The notes: generated from the sequence alone by a model not told the origin. Shown: positions 1 through 12,827, counted from the first letter of the stretch. The stretch: 64,000 nt of DNA from Branchiostoma floridae (GCF_000003815.2 NC_049988.1:1906678-1970677), one strand, 5' to 3'. Translations and numbers: made by a program.

Positions 1-259
1 TCATACTACATATTTGTTTGCCTTCCCCTCAATTCTTTTTTTTTTTATCATGATGTTACTACAGCTTTGTTGAGTGACCCTGAACTACTGGAACTGCTAC
101 AAGTGTTATTCAAATCTGAATCATTTGTACCAGTTACTTATTCCAATTATATATAGTGAAGAACTTTCAAGGCTGTATGGCAGCTTGGTGTTATTACAAA
201 ACAGTGAGCTCGATGAGTCGATTGATTGACTGATATAATGATACATTTCTCTGTCATAG

Positions 260-3200
260 AAGAAGATGCTCTTGACCTTGGGGTAGTGGATGATGCTCAG
301 ACTCCTGCTGTCGCAGAAGACAAAAACGATATTGACCTTCGCGGGGTAGCTGTCGATGGACTAATGAAAAATGAAGGATGTGAAGGCCATATGGTAATTA
401 GATACTTATGGATAGATAGACGGATACAATTAGGTATACTTCACGATATCCAATGCTACAAAATCACGCAATTTTCTATCTAAGAAGTATAGAAATAGTA
501 AATAGTCTGTAATACAAGCGTTTTGAATACTGTAAATGCATTCAAGTTCGCGGAGTTTTAATTTCGCGGTAGCGGGAAAATGGACTTTTCGCGGTGGTTT
601 TGATTTCGCGGTAGCACCATCCACTGTAGTCTCTTACTGTTATGGAAAAATGTTCGCGGTGGTTTTAAATTCGCGGTGAAGCGGCCGCCGCAAAAACCGC
701 GAACATTAATCTACCGCGAAAGTTTCTGCATTTACAGTATGTCTTTACTTTGTAATTTTACATTGTTGGCTGAAAGAGTTATTTTTTTCTTACAGGCAGA
801 AGAACAGTGGGGTTCATCGAATAATACCAACTGCATCTGTGGAGGATCAGACCGCCTCTGCTATCGTGTTGACTGTCTTCCTGGTTCTGAGATCGAAAGT
901 GACTCAAATGGTCTCTGGAAATGTAAAGTTGACTTGAACAAAAGATACATAGCAGGTAACATTAATACGTCTGTTGTTATAAGTTACCAAATGGGATAGC
1001 TTCTGTTTCTCTATTTTGAATTCAGGCACAAGTAGGGAATGATATATGTACAGGGCTCGAAATACCCTTTTCTGCATACCTGCACTGGTGCAGGTAACAT
1101 TGGAAATTACCTACACCAGACAAATTTTACCTGCACCACTCTAAATTTAGGAAGTAACGATCATACTAAAATTGTTCAGGAACCATTGCTATTCTTTTCT
1201 TTTATACTTTATAGGTAGTAAAAATGAACACATCTGATAACTAGAGTTCCACGAACACATACCTTTGCCAAATCAGGTTTGTTATGTAGAATGATATCTG
1301 TAGACATAGATGTGTTACTCATTACATTTATTGCCTGGAGTTGGTTCATAAAATTTTGCCATTGCTTATACAAATTAGATCCCTAGTTACATACTAATAT
1401 CAAATTGTATCAAGCATCACTTAAGTTATCAGCATACCAAAAATCATGATGATCCTTTCATCCTTCTTGACTTATTCTCTTTCAAAGTAGGAAACTAAAC
1501 CGGCTCCTGCAATTCAAGGAAAGACGTTAGCGGACCCAAACATACACCTCTTACTCTCTGCCATCTTTTTCAGTTACATATGTGACAAGTTTGAAAGTCC
1601 TATCACTGAATTCAGTGGATTTATCAACTTCCCCCGTTAATTATGCAAACTAGCTGTAAATTTGCATAAGTAGTATCTCATTATGTAAGTTTTTACTTAG
1701 GCTATCTACATACTAAAAATCATGACGATCCGTCAACACGTTCATATTTTGCCATTGATTATGCAAATAAGATCATCATCTGCATAATTAATAATATATT
1801 GATATTTCTTTCTTTCTCAGCTTCAAATGTGACAAGTTTGAAACTCCTATAAAGGAATACAGTGGATTTACAAACTTTCCTCATTAAGTATGAATATTAG
1901 TCGATTTGCATAATTAGAATCCCATCATGCAAGTCTTCCCTTTGGCTATCTACATGCCAAAAATCATGACGATCCGTCAACACGTTCATATTTTTCTAAT
2001 CAATTATGTAAATGAGGCTGCCATTTGCATAATTAATATGCATTGATATTTCTCTCTTACTCATCTATATATGTGACAAGTTTGAAAGTCCTATTGTGAA
2101 ATGCAGTGCATTTATAAACTTTCCTCATTAATTATGCAAATTAGTTGCTGATTTGCATAATTAGTATTCCATTATGTACATTGTTACTTGGGCTATCTAC
2201 ATACCAAAAATCATGACGATCAATCAACACATTCTGTAGTTATTCTCGTCCAAAGTTTGAAAGGAAATCGGTGACTGCAGTTCTAAACAAGCCGCTAGGG
2301 GGTCCAAACTTACAGCACTTACTCTCTGCCCTAGGGGCTACGTACCACTCAAAAATCATAGCCCGGCATGTACAGAACAGGAGATATCAAAAATTCAGGT
2401 TCTGCTGCAGTACTTTAGCATGCCGCAAGGGGCCCATTATCGAACTTGACCTTCGTTTTCCCGACCCCTTCCCACCTACCAAATAATTTCGGGATACATC
2501 CAAGGCTTCTTGAGTTATGCTGTTAACACACACACAGACAGACAGACTCACAAGCTCAAAACATAACCTTAGCCATTCTGGCAAAGGTAACAATACATGT
2601 ACACCTACATATAGGACATTACTGTATAAAACTCAGTACTGTGACCAGTGCAGGTTATGTGCAGGTAGACATCAGAAATACCTGCACAGCTCCAATTTTA
2701 CATGCACTAACCTGCATATGCAGGTGGTATTTCGAGCCCTGATGTAGTAGGCTCTTCATTACGTATGTGAGCATGAGGTTGATTTTGTGACTATTTTTGG
2801 CAGTGCATCATTGGGTAACTGTTAATGGGAGAATTTTCATTGTGATTTTGATGCGACGACCAGAACTATTATTATAAGAATAACTGATATAAACAAAGTT
2901 CAGAGACCGCACAGGTTTGACTTTATTTGGATCCACCATCAGCTTGGTATTTCTGTAAGGTAGTCTTCCTGTGGTCCAACACATAACGTCTTCAGATACA
3001 TCAATACAATGTGATAACGGACAGGGCAGAAATACTACAAAAATAATCACGCTAATATTACATCAAATACATCATACATTTACACAATATTGCAAAATGT
3101 TCACGCTGTGTTCCAGTGGTGAGACATACGGTAGAGAAAGCGTTTCCTTTCTGCATTGGTTTTAGGTTTTGACAGTTTGATGGAGTTTGTTTTTGTTGAC

Positions 3201-4365
3201 CGTGTTTGATACCGACTTTGGTTGACTGTGAGTTGAGTTGACCGTGCGATGTTTTCGGGAGTCTGTTGTGCACAATCCGGCAGAATGTGGCAAAGCTTCT
3301 TGGTTAGATTTTTTCCTTCACCGGTAACAACCCTTACGTAGATGTCTTGCCTTATTGCACTATCTGTCTTGGTATCACATCGAATGGAAACCTTGCTGTT
3401 CTTATTTGCCTTACTTGGAGGCGTTTGAGGTTTTTAGCTGTTGTAATTCCCCACAATGGAGAACAGTGATCCAAGTGAGACAGTACCAGGGTTTGTGCCA
3501 GGTCCTTCCTTATCACAGGGGTAGTTTGTTTCTTATCCTGCTCAGTTTGGTCATACTTGAGTTACAATTCTTCACTACGTTACTTATGTTGTCAGGTACT
3601 GATCCACATGTACTCCAAGTAGCTTTGTGACTGGAACCTGCTCCAACTGTTTTCCCTTCACCTCTAGTTCCAAAGTTGTAACCTTCCATGTTAACTTTGC
3701 TGTTTTGATTTTTTCTATATTGTTCAACGTTAGCAAATTGTTTTGTTTTTCAACCTTTATTTAACCTTGGTACATCTTCGGCCTACGCCGTTTTTCAAGA
3801 TTTCAAGGGTGGAGGAGGTCAGAGGTCTAAATACCTTCTAAATACAATGTACTACACAAAAGATACAATTCAACATTCCATAAGATAAGGGCACAACCCG
3901 CCGTACGTGCAAATACGAGGGCAATCTTTATGGATCAGTACGTGGTAAGAACCACCTCCGTACGAACTCGTAGGGAATCCGACGAATTTTGGAGCACGCA
4001 GACACGCCGTAGAACTTTAAGTGCAAGCAAAGCCTTGTGTGCCATCGGGCTGCGGATTCGCGCCCCGTACATGCTAGTACGTGCGACGCGCCTGCTCTGT
4101 ACAGCCTGAACGTTTTCAGAAACACGTGGCGGACGTGGCCTCTCAAAGAAACATACGGACAAATTGCACGTACGACGGGTTGTGCCCTTAGCTTTAGTCA
4201 GAAACGAAATGACTGAAGCCGCCTGCCCTAAGGTGCCTGCCTTGTTGTCTGCACCGTGCTGTCATCTGCGTATTGGTCAAGTTCATGATTTTCTGTGACA
4301 GTTGCCATGTCATTCACGTAGATATCACACATCCATAGAATATTTAGAAATGATTTGAAAGTTAC

Positions 4366-4446
<81 letters not shown>

Positions 4447-7400
4447 TAAGAGAGAGAGAGGGAGAGAGAGAGAGACATACATTTTCTAAATTATGATGCA
4501 AGTTTTTTGTTTTTGTTATCTATGTACACATAGACAGCAGCGATGAGCAGGCAGAAGTTGATATGCTACAGAACAACATTCAACGGATGTTGACAGGTAA
4601 AGTTCACTATGGTACTTAAATATCTCCAAACTACAAAATTACAGAGAAAAAAAGCTCAATCTTTCTTTTAAGAAATTGCATAGTGTACTACAATGTGACT
4701 TCAAAACCTTGTAATGACTCCCTTTGCTACAGGAGAAAAAGCTGCTCTTGACCTTAAGGCATTAGATGACAGCAACGAAAATCAAGCAGAGGGGGGCATC
4801 CTGGAGAATAGCCTTAAACAGATATCGGCAGGTAACGTCCATTATGGTCCTTAAAACTACCACAACTGATGGGAATAGGGCACCGTTTCTTTTTTATGGA
4901 ACGCGAAATGCAGACTTCAGTGTAGCCACAACGCTTTATATATGGTGATATTTATATTTCAGCCATACATAGTATGGTGAAATATATTGTATTCGTAATG
5001 TTTCTTTCTTTCTTTCTTTCTCCTGTCAAATCTTCAAAGTGATTCATCTCCGCCGTTCCTGGACCGAATGACCTGAAATTCGGCACAGGGGTAGAGTGGG
5101 CAAATACCTTGATGCTTTTCTCCCATTTTTTTCATATCTGCCTCTAAAATGATTTTATTGAGATTTTTTGGTCAATTTTAGACCAAAACTGTATATTTTG
5201 GCCCCTGTACCCTGGTATTACAACCAAATGAGCTGAAATTTGACAGAGATGTGCCTTGATAATGCCCCCATATAAATTCGATAACACTTTTGGTGTACAG
5301 TACAACAAAATGCTTATTTTTGCGATTTTTTGACCAATTTTTGACCAAAAAAGGACACTTTTGGCCCCTGTACCCTGGTATTACAACCAAATGAGCTGAA
5401 ATTTGACAGAGATGTGCCTTGATAATGCCCTCATAAAAATGCAATAACACTTTTGGTGTACAGTACAACAAAATGCTTATTTTTGCGATTTTTTAACCAG
5501 TTTTTGACCAAAAAAGGACACTTTTGGCTCCTGTACCTTGGTATTGCAACCGAATGAGCTGAAATTTGACAGAGATGTGCCTTGATAATCCCTTCATATA
5601 AATTCAATACCACTTTTGGTGTACAGTGCAACAAAATGCATATTTTTGCGATTTTTGGCCACTTTTTGACCAAAAAAGAACACTTTTGGCTCCTGTACCC
5701 TGGTATTACAATTAGATGACCTGAAATTTGGTATAGATAGACATTAGATACTTGGTAACAAGATTCTAGTAAAATTTTTGACATAAACAACTTTAAAATG
5801 ATTAATTTTGGCACTTTTCTGAGGGGAAATTTGTTTTCTTTTGGCCTCATGACGTGACCTTCCGTGACCCCGCACAGAGCCACACCTGTGCGCGTCAGCC
5901 GGAGAGTTAATTGAATCAAAGACCTAGCCAATCAGCGAAGAGGAGGCCAAAGGCTAATTAATATTCATAAGCGGGGCCTCATGATCCCGTATATAGCAGT
6001 GTTCCCGCCAGGGGGAGCGAAGCCCGCCTAAGGCTCTCGCATTTTAGACTATTCAGAAGGCTTTATATTGTATCAGTTCTTAGGGGCATATCTATGATAA
6101 TCGCAGCAGTCACTTAACTTCTCTTCAGGAGTTTAGCGTAACACTATTTCAGGTCAAACCGTCAAAGGCAACTAAAAACAAACTTTAACGTTACTGAGTT
6201 CAACAGTACTTATAACTTATCCGAAGTTGAAACGCTAGCGATGGTATTTTCGCTGCGCTGTTAGCTCCGTGCGACTGTTGTTGACGGTCTTATAACGGTA
6301 TATTTTGCACCCCTGTACCCTGGTATGAGTAACATTTGGTATAGATAGGCATAAGATAGTTGGTAAAATGATCCAAGTAAAATTTTTGGCATAAAGTACT
6401 GTAAAAGGCTTAATTACAGCACTTTTTTTAGGGGAAATTGGTTTTCTTTCGTTCTCCATGCCATGACCTTTCGGACGTTCACCCCACAGAGCCGACATCT
6501 GCACCTGCGTCTAGCCGGCAGGAAGAGTTAATTCAATTAATGGTTCAGTCAATCAGCGAAGAGGAAAGCGAAGGCTAATTAATATTCATAAGCGGGACCA
6601 CACAATACGTTAACTTGAAGACTCAGGCCGTACAGACTTCTCGCCAGGATTTTTTCAAAGCGTCGGACAGGGGTCCGGGGGCCGCCGAATGTCCCTGGCG
6701 GGGTCCAGGGGCAGGGCCACTGTGGGGGGACCCAGGTGGGCGAAGCCCCCCCGGAAGCTTTTGCATTTTAGACTATTGAGAAGGCTTCTTTTATCAGTTA
6801 TTTTAGGGCCATATCTACGATAATCGTAGCAGTCACTTACTTCTCTTCAGCAGTTTGACTTTAAAATATTTCGGGTCAAAGCTTCAAAGACAACTAAAAC
6901 CTCATAAACAACAAACTTTACTTAGCTCAACAGTATACAAAAATATTGTACGGGTTGCCATCCTTAGTTGAAGCGCTTATTTATAGCGCTAGTATCTTAG
7001 CTGCGCAAAAAACGCTGTTCTGCGTCAAATTCTATTCTATAAAACATGTGGGACTCAGTGTTACAGTCTAAATATTTTGTAGAAGCACCGCTGTAGGAAA
7101 GAAGGTCCAAGCAATGTAAAACATCACGTAGCATGAAGTTTGCTGTCAAGTGGCTAAAAACAGCACATGACTGTTTGAAACTCTAAGTCTAATCAACAGC
7201 CGTGTTTGATTGATAGCCGGCGGTCCTTTGATGAAGTCGGCGAAATGTGCGTTAGTTAGAAAATCTGCGTTTAGTTTTGATACGTAATTATAAGTTAGAC
7301 AGTGGCGAGAATGATTATTTTCTCATCAATATTTCTCTTCAGAATTATTTGAACTTAATTGTACTTCTAAACAATTGGCTTACCTGTGCAATGTTTATAT

Positions 7401-10400
7401 GATTAATGATCAGTGTACTGAAATCATGTGTAACGTATGGCTCCTAGTCAATAGATCAGCATTTTCTCTATAGTGACCACCTGGCCACATTTCCTAGTGC
7501 TGTTGTTGTTTGACATTAACTTTGAACATTTAAATTGTAAGTAACTTTAAACTGCCAGAGTTTCAGCCCAATAAAACACTCTCAGCGCCAGGGTATGAAC
7601 AGACTGACCAGACAGACGAAAATAAATCCTCGAACAAGGTTCAATCGTATCTTCCGGGTCTGGCAGGAAGTTGTTAAACTAAAATAAGAATAGGCTCGAT
7701 GGCTGATTGCATACAAAGTAAAACAGTTTAACAGTTTTACAGCTTGAAGAAAACAAACGCTCCTACAGTACCTGCACCTGCTTGATAATTATTAAATCGT
7801 ATGCCCTACTTGAATAAAAAAAGTTCACTGCAATAATAAATGTACCCACATTACAAGGAGCTTATACTTTTTTAAACTTACACCTAGTTATCGTACTGAA
7901 AATTGTTAATGACATTACATGAAGTCATTCAACAGTTTTCAGTCATGATGAAAAATTTCTGAATGGAAGGTGTGATTATTGTCATTTTCTGAAAAATAGA
8001 AGCAAGCTCTGTTTTTGCCTGGAATCAATTCACAATACCAGTCCACTTTGGGGGATAATGTACTGTTAAGAGGATGTTCCATTTTTGCGCAGGGGTGATT
8101 TGGAACAGTCCAATGTTGCGTGGGAAGGGGTATGGCTGAAATATGCTGTATTTGCCCTTAAGCAAATGTCGGCCTTTCTAGCTGGTCATATTTTTGGGCA
8201 GCACGTAGTGTATAACTGTATCTGTCTGTTGCCTTCCAGAATCAATTCCAGTGCTGCATGATGGAGAAAAGGTAACTTACCCGAACATTTCATATGGAAT
8301 AAGAGACATAGAAGTATGCTGATTTATTCTCCAATCATGCGTTAATCTCTTTTTTATACATTAACCAGTATTCCTATTTGATACTTTTTTTGCAGCGGTT
8401 TGAAATAACTTCTGCAATTGCTGCTAGCGCTACTGGTTTTGAAAAAGCATTCGACGCAATTACGGAGATTTTTGGCACAGTTGGGTTCATTATGGACCAC
8501 ATGGAGTCTGCACAAACGGCACAGCTTAATGAAATACAAGATCAGACCCGGGAGCTGAACAGGAAGGTGGGAGAATTAACACGAAGCGTCAGCGACCTAC
8601 AGCTTGGGCAGCAGTACCTTCGCCAACAGATCCTGTACGTCGTAGACGAACACCGACTGAGTAACATGCTGGACACACTTGCTAGCATGCAAACAAGATA
8701 TGGAAAGTATGTGGGCAGCAACATTCAAGTGTGGGCAGACAGCGTCCTGAGTCCCGCTTCAGACAGAATCAGACAAGTATGTACATATTGCATGAGAAAT
8801 TTCAGTAAAATAGGAGATCGATATAATTAGGCCCATGGACCGTGTTTGTTTAATTTATGTGTCAGAGACTGAAACATGTGATTTTCTGTTCATATTATTC
8901 TGGTGTCTAAAGAACATCTGCCTCCAAGTAACACTATTATTTTCGTCAGCTCGTTTGTGTCATATAGAAATATTCTAAGGAATACCTAGCATTACTAGAA
9001 TGTACAAGATTAATGTTGTTTGAATTCCGTTCACTTTGTTTTTCCTACTTGCACATTTCAGTATGTCCGATATAAATGGGAGATCTATCTACAGCGCATT
9101 ATACACTTAATGGAAACTGTTCTTGGATTTTGCAGGTATTGTTCGATCTTTTGAACATGGTAAAACCACAGTCGGAAGTCTTTGGCGGAAGAAGTCTCTT
9201 TGAAATATATCGTCTACAACTTGAAGGAAACCCGAAAAGGTATACTGTAAAGGTAAACTTGTTTACTCTCTGTTTTTGAATTCGCCAATGGCACTCTTTG
9301 GATGATGTTCGGGAGGTTTTTTCTGAACCATAGTTTTTCTTCCGTGTCAACAAAGTGGTCACCTGGAATGCTATTTTAATAAACATAGTCAATACCTCAA
9401 GGCAAAAGTTACAGATTGTATTTAGTATTTATCAATGTGCCATGGTTTAAATGTTGTTCTCAATAATTATTAATCAATGTTACAGATGCCTCAGTTAGTC
9501 GCACAGGTCTATGGGCTCATTGGAGGTGGATATACTGTGTGGACTGCAGCCTTGAGAATAAAGGGGCGTACAAATGACATTCCAGCTAAGGTACGAGAGG
9601 GGCAAGAAAAGCTGAAAGACGTAGAACAAAGCCTACAAAATTACGTGACTTATGGTAAGCTTTAACAGTCATAAAAATCACTTTTAAAGATTTGACATCC
9701 TTGAACTGATCGACGTACATTCATGAAACCTTTATACTTTTATTATTTCTAGGTGACTCCCAGAAGATAACTTTTCCTACTTCACGCAGTACCAGTAACT
9801 ATGCCAGAATGTGGTCAGAATTTCCACGTGACCTGAGTAGTTTCACTCTATGTCTGCACATGCGCAGCCCAGGGAACTCCAACAAATATATGGGACTGGT
9901 CAGCTACGCTGTAGGTGGTCACGACAACGAGATACTCGTACTTAAGGACAATGCAAATCGTTTACGTGTAAGTTCAGTTTCCATAAATAACCATGACACA
10001 AAAAGTTTCAAAACCTATGCTATCAGATTTTATTGCATGATTGTACGATTATGGCACATATATTCTTTTTTTATTAAGAAACACCAACAAAGACCACATA
10101 ACCGTACTATTCCATGCCAAAATGTGATCATTTAGGGGGAAATCAGCAATACACGTTGAAAGTACATCATTAAGTTTGATTATGATATCTTAAGCAAAAT
10201 GGTAAAACTCTGTCCCTTAGAATTAATAATTGAATAAAAAAAAGGTGTTTTCACTGTGTAGTGAAACGTCGGTGTCTATTAATTAAAGACTGTGTTAATT
10301 TCTGGTTCTTCTGACGGCTAAAGCGATCCTTTGGAAAAGTCCGCAACATAATTATCTAATTGAAATTATGATATTACGTTAACCAGCACTATAGCTGGTC

Positions 10401-12827
10401 ATGGGAATTGCAGAACTATCTTTCAAAATAAAGACAATCGTACAAGTCCGCCTCATCCATTTTGCTTTACTATATATGCTCATAAATGTATTTAAAGTTT
10501 TGTTAACGCATTTTTGTCACAAGTAGCCATACTGCAGCTGTTGCAATAAAATCGATCTCATCGAAGTGTGACTTTCTTTCAGATATGGGTAGATGGCAAA
10601 ATGGTTCGCACATCTCCCTTGCCTGTGTGGAATGGTGCCTGGCATATGTTATGTACCACCTGGAGCAGCTCCAATGGAGCTTGGCAGGTCTATGTTGACG
10701 GTAAGCGTATGAATTCAGGCTCGGGACTCAGAAAAGGAGGCAGGGTGAACCCTGGCGGCACATGGATCCTCGGGCAGGACCAGGATACAGTCGGAGGAGG
10801 ATTCGACGCGTCTCAAGCGTTCATCGGAGATCTGTCGCAGGTGAACCTCTGGAACCGCGTGCTGTCATCAGCTGAAATCAGGAAACAATGGCCAAAGCCC
10901 TGTGAACACAATGGCAACGTGATTGACTGGACAACAACTCTCATTGTCATGGGCGGGCAAGTCGCCCGTGGTGCTCATTCTTACTGTCAACGTAAGTACA
11001 CAAAGCTCATTCATATTATGAGTCAGAGTACAAATAATATCGTGGTATATTACATTATGTTAGAGGTTCACTAATGGACAAGGTAATTCCCGTATGAGAC
11101 AGCAAAGACCACTCCTGCTTGCCCTGTAGGGAATATCTGGGGCATCACATACAACACTCAATTGCTTAGCAATGTATCATCTACCACTGGATGTGTTCAC
11201 AAGCTCTGAGGCACACCTAATATAAACCTAGAAATATGATGCTATATACAAGTATGATACTGCAACAAAGTTGCTACATGTAGCAAAGACTTGACACCCA
11301 TCATCTAATAGAAGTAGGTGGTTGTAAGGTCACCCCATGTTGTGTTGTTTTTCAGGTGACTTGCAGAAGATGACCTTCCCTACTTCGCGAAGTACCAGCA
11401 ACTACGTCAAGCTGTGGTCGACTTTGCCACGTGCCTTGAGTAATTTCACTCTATGTCTGCACATGCGAAGCCCAAGGAACTCCCACACAAAAATGGGACT
11501 GGTCAGCTACGCTGTGGGAAGCCATGACAACGAGATACGCTTATATAAAGACGATGCAAATCGTTTACAGGTATTTCTTACATCAGTTTCCATTATTAAC
11601 CCTTACACAAAACATTTCAGAACCTATGCTATATGACCTCATTGCATGGTTGTACCATTCTAGCACATATCTATCTGAGATGTTCATATTTTGGTACTAA
11701 TCGCTGAAGAATGAGTCAAAATATGTATGACTTTGAAAGATCTGTACGATTTGCATTGTATTGTATTGCCATGGAAAAACGTGTTTATTATGATCAACTT
11801 TTATGACATTTTCTCGGTTATCAGATTTTACCGTTTATCTTTTCTGCTCAAAACAACAACAAAAGTCACTTGTATGTAGCATTATTTGTCCCATTGTTAT
11901 GTACCAACAACTGAAGTACTAGTTGTAGGTTATTCTCTGCCTGGCTGTACAAGTTGTGATATAATATCTCTAACCATATTGCTGTCTTAATATAGTGAAG
12001 GCGGGGGTGTTTCAGAGGTACAAGTACTCAGTCTGTTTCTCACTGTTGTTAATTATGTTAAAAGCAGATATACGCAAATAGGAATACTAAAAAGGAGGTA
12101 ATATATATATATATTTGCATTATACAAGTTTTTATCTGAAACAAGTCTCATCGAAGTGTAACTTTCTTCCAGATATGGGTAGATGACAAAATGGCTAAGA
12201 CATCTCCCTTGCCTGTGTTGGGTGGTACGTGGCATGTGTTATGTACCACCTGGCGCAGCTCCAACGGAGCTTGGCAGTTCTACTTTGACGGCGTGCTTAG
12301 GAACTCAGGCTCGGGGCTCAGCAGAGGAGGCAGGGTGAGCACTGGCGGTACATGGATCCTCGGGCAGGACCAAGACACAGTTGGAGGAGGGTTCGACGTC
12401 TCTCAAGCATTCATCGGAGATCTGTCGCAGGTGAACCTCTGGAACCGCGTGCTGTCATCAGCTGAAATGAATGACCAGGCAGCGTCATGTGAACGCCATG
12501 GCAACGTGATTGACTGGGCAGACACTTTCTTCGACAAGCGGGGAAAAGTTATCTCTAGTGCTTATTCTCCATGCAAACGTAAGTGGATTCATATCTATAT
12601 GAGTATATTTGTTATATTGTGGTTTGTCTTCACGAATACCCTTAACTATTTTTGTTAGATCTAAAAGTGGTGTAATTGCATTATAATGATACTAAAAAGT
12701 ATTCAAGTTCTTTATATATTACAATGTACTATCTAAACAACAAGAAAATAAAAAAGGGAAAATATGTCAAATTTGTAGCACATAACACTTTCACTTATGA
12801 CCACGATGTTTTATTACAACAGAATGA
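260..12827 (+). CDS. Tandem-pentraxin protein with helical N-terminal part (5' end outside window)
   Basis: Exons read as 260-393, 796-955, 4534-4596, 4733-4831, 8240-8271, 8396-8776, 9136-9252, 9486-9654, 9753-9967, 10583-10991, 11356-11570, 12173-12578, and a tiny terminal exon ending in TGA at 12825-12827. All have GT/AG borders and phases match from one to the next, giving about 800 residues in the window. Order: two related acidic exons (260 and 4733, sharing ALDL..(V/L)DD), a Cys-rich exon (796-955, six cysteines), a mostly helical region (8240-9654), then two pentraxin domains. Pentraxins are calcium-dependent lectin-like recognition proteins, so the C-terminal part probably binds a surface ligand; the role of the helical part is unknown. 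The first exon is entered in phase 1, so the start codon and any signal peptide lie upstream. The terminal exon is the weakest part. Confidence 0.78.
394..795 (+). other. Intron holding a MITE
   Basis: Intron between the acidic exon and the Cys-rich exon of the pentraxin gene; about half of it is the MITE at 530-737. Confidence 0.6.
530..737. mobile_element. MITE, CTGTAAATGC family, copy 1
   Basis: A 208 bp non-coding element with terminal inverted repeats CTGTAAATGC / GCATTTACAG flanked by TA on both sides (528-529 and 738-739), a target duplication typical of Tc1/mariner-type MITEs. The interior has several ttcgcggt / accgcgaa motifs in both orientations and can fold on itself. Copies recur at 46226-46382 and 53690-53845. 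Confidence 0.85.
1051..2741. mobile_element. 1.7 kb inverted-terminal element with ~180 bp tandem units
   Basis: Starts CAGGGCTCGAAATACC and ends with the reverse complement GGTATTTCGAGCCCTG; next to each tip are further paired gcaggt / acctgc motifs. Inside, about four diverged ~180 bp units (1560-2240) share a line reading atcatgacgatc and 'ttatgcaaatta'. The segment 2250-2560 (gctagggggtcc ... acacagacagacag) is a separate repeated module also recognisable in degraded form near 15,140 and 48,290. No transposase is visible, so it is non-autonomous. It lies in an intron of the pentraxin gene. Confidence 0.7.
3101..3560 (-). pseudogene. LINE reverse-transcriptase C-terminal remnant
   Basis: The - strand reads like the last part of a non-LTR retrotransposon ORF2: SHLDHCSPLWG followed by NLKRLQVRQIRTA (3400-3520), the thumb region after the reverse-transcriptase core, and near the end RKRFLYRMSHHWNTA before a stop at 3101-3103, resembling the usual final segment with its W-N pair. 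The pieces are in different frames, so the copy is dead. The sequence down to about 2800 may be its 3' UTR. CR1/L2/Jockey-type is likely; the clade cannot be fixed by eye. Confidence 0.6.
3886..4190. mobile_element. 305 bp MITE with ~27 bp inverted ends
   Basis: Ends are TAAGGGCACAACCCGCCGTA and the matching inverted TACGACGGGTTGTGCCCTTA with one mismatch; the match continues into CGTGCA. The TA at each tip may be the target duplication. The interior is rich in palindromic cgtacg motifs. Open frames here (3928-4162) come from the palindrome and are not genes. Confidence 0.8.
4366..4475. repeat. Compound microsatellite (CA)n(TA)n(AG)n
   Basis: Three adjacent dinucleotide runs in an intron; the frame at 4228-4482 is read-through of this repeat. 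Confidence 0.95.
4925..6900. repeat. Composite repeat block A with ~138 bp tandem units
   Basis: Begins with a small hairpin (tatttcagccat ... atggtgaaata), a ttct-rich tract and a module reading 'ccgttcctggaccgaatgac'. It then has about four diverged tandem units (5160-5720) each containing 'cctgtaccctggtatta' and 'tttttgaccaaaa'. From 5700 a second module (ending with tcagcgaagaggaggc and ttaatattcataagcggg) occurs twice: about 5700-6110 and 6300-6880. The first part recurs in the same order at 56,715-57,600. The frames at 5178-5931 are read-through of the tandem units. Confidence 0.7.
6901..8239 (+). other. Intron sequence, mostly featureless; repeat tail at 8060-8190
   Basis: I see no gene or clear element from 6900 to 8050. 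The segment 8065-8190 (tggctgaaatatgctgta and aagcaaatg) matches 58,280-58,400, the end of the second copy of composite block A. Confidence 0.5.
8396..9654 (+). CDS. Helical region of the pentraxin gene (exons 8396-8776, 9136-9252, 9486-9654)
   Basis: Three exons joined in phase 0 encode about 220 residues of mostly alpha-helical character. The first has heptad-like stretches (for example QLNEIQDQTRELNRKVGEL) after an Ala-rich hydrophobic helix and a short GTVGFIMDHM segment. The third starts with a Gly-rich hydrophobic stretch (VYGLIGGGYTVWTAAL) followed by a charged coil. I do not recognise the family. A hydrophobic helix flanked by coils could serve oligomerisation or membrane contact, but that is inference. 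An open stretch at 9062-9135 in phase with the first exon ends exactly where the second begins, so it cannot be joined to it; I treat it as intronic. Confidence 0.6.
9753..10991 (+). CDS. Pentraxin domain 1 (two exons)
   Basis: Exons 9753-9967 and 10583-10991, joined in phase 0, encode one pentraxin (LamG-like beta-sandwich) domain of about 205 residues. Family marks: FPTSRSTSNY at the start, FTLCLHMRS with the first conserved Cys, LCTTWSS matching the core of the pentraxin signature (Met replaces the usual His at its first position) with the second Cys, NGAWQVYVDG, and a calcium-site region reading WILGQDQD, then GGGFDASQAFIGDL and VNLWNRVLS. The two cysteines are the expected intradomain disulfide. 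The domain leaves in phase 1 straight into the second copy. Confidence 0.9.
9968..10582 (+). other. Intron inside pentraxin domain 1
   Basis: Intron of 615 bp. The motif gtgaaacgtcgg at 10,260 resembles a phrase common at the ends of Penelope-like elements, but nothing else supports one. Confidence 0.4.
11356..12578 (+). CDS. Pentraxin domain 2 (two exons)
   Basis: Exons 11356-11570 and 12173-12578 repeat the architecture of domain 1: the same 215 nt first exon, the same phase pattern and nearly the same core motifs (FTLCLHMRS, LCTTWRS, WILGQDQD, GGGFDVSQAFIGDL). Introns on either side are in equivalent places, so this is a tandem duplication of a two-exon module. Calcium-site residues are retained. 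The C-terminal tail ends in CK and then meets a splice donor at 12579; the next acceptor (12822) gives an immediate stop, so the protein probably ends within a few residues. Confidence 0.88.

Noticed and set aside
3928-4162. Two overlapping - strand frames
   Set aside because: Inside a MITE palindrome with no splice or start support.
5178-5931. Long - strand frames
   Set aside because: They are read-through of ~138 bp tandem units in an intron; the repeated peptides follow the DNA repeat.
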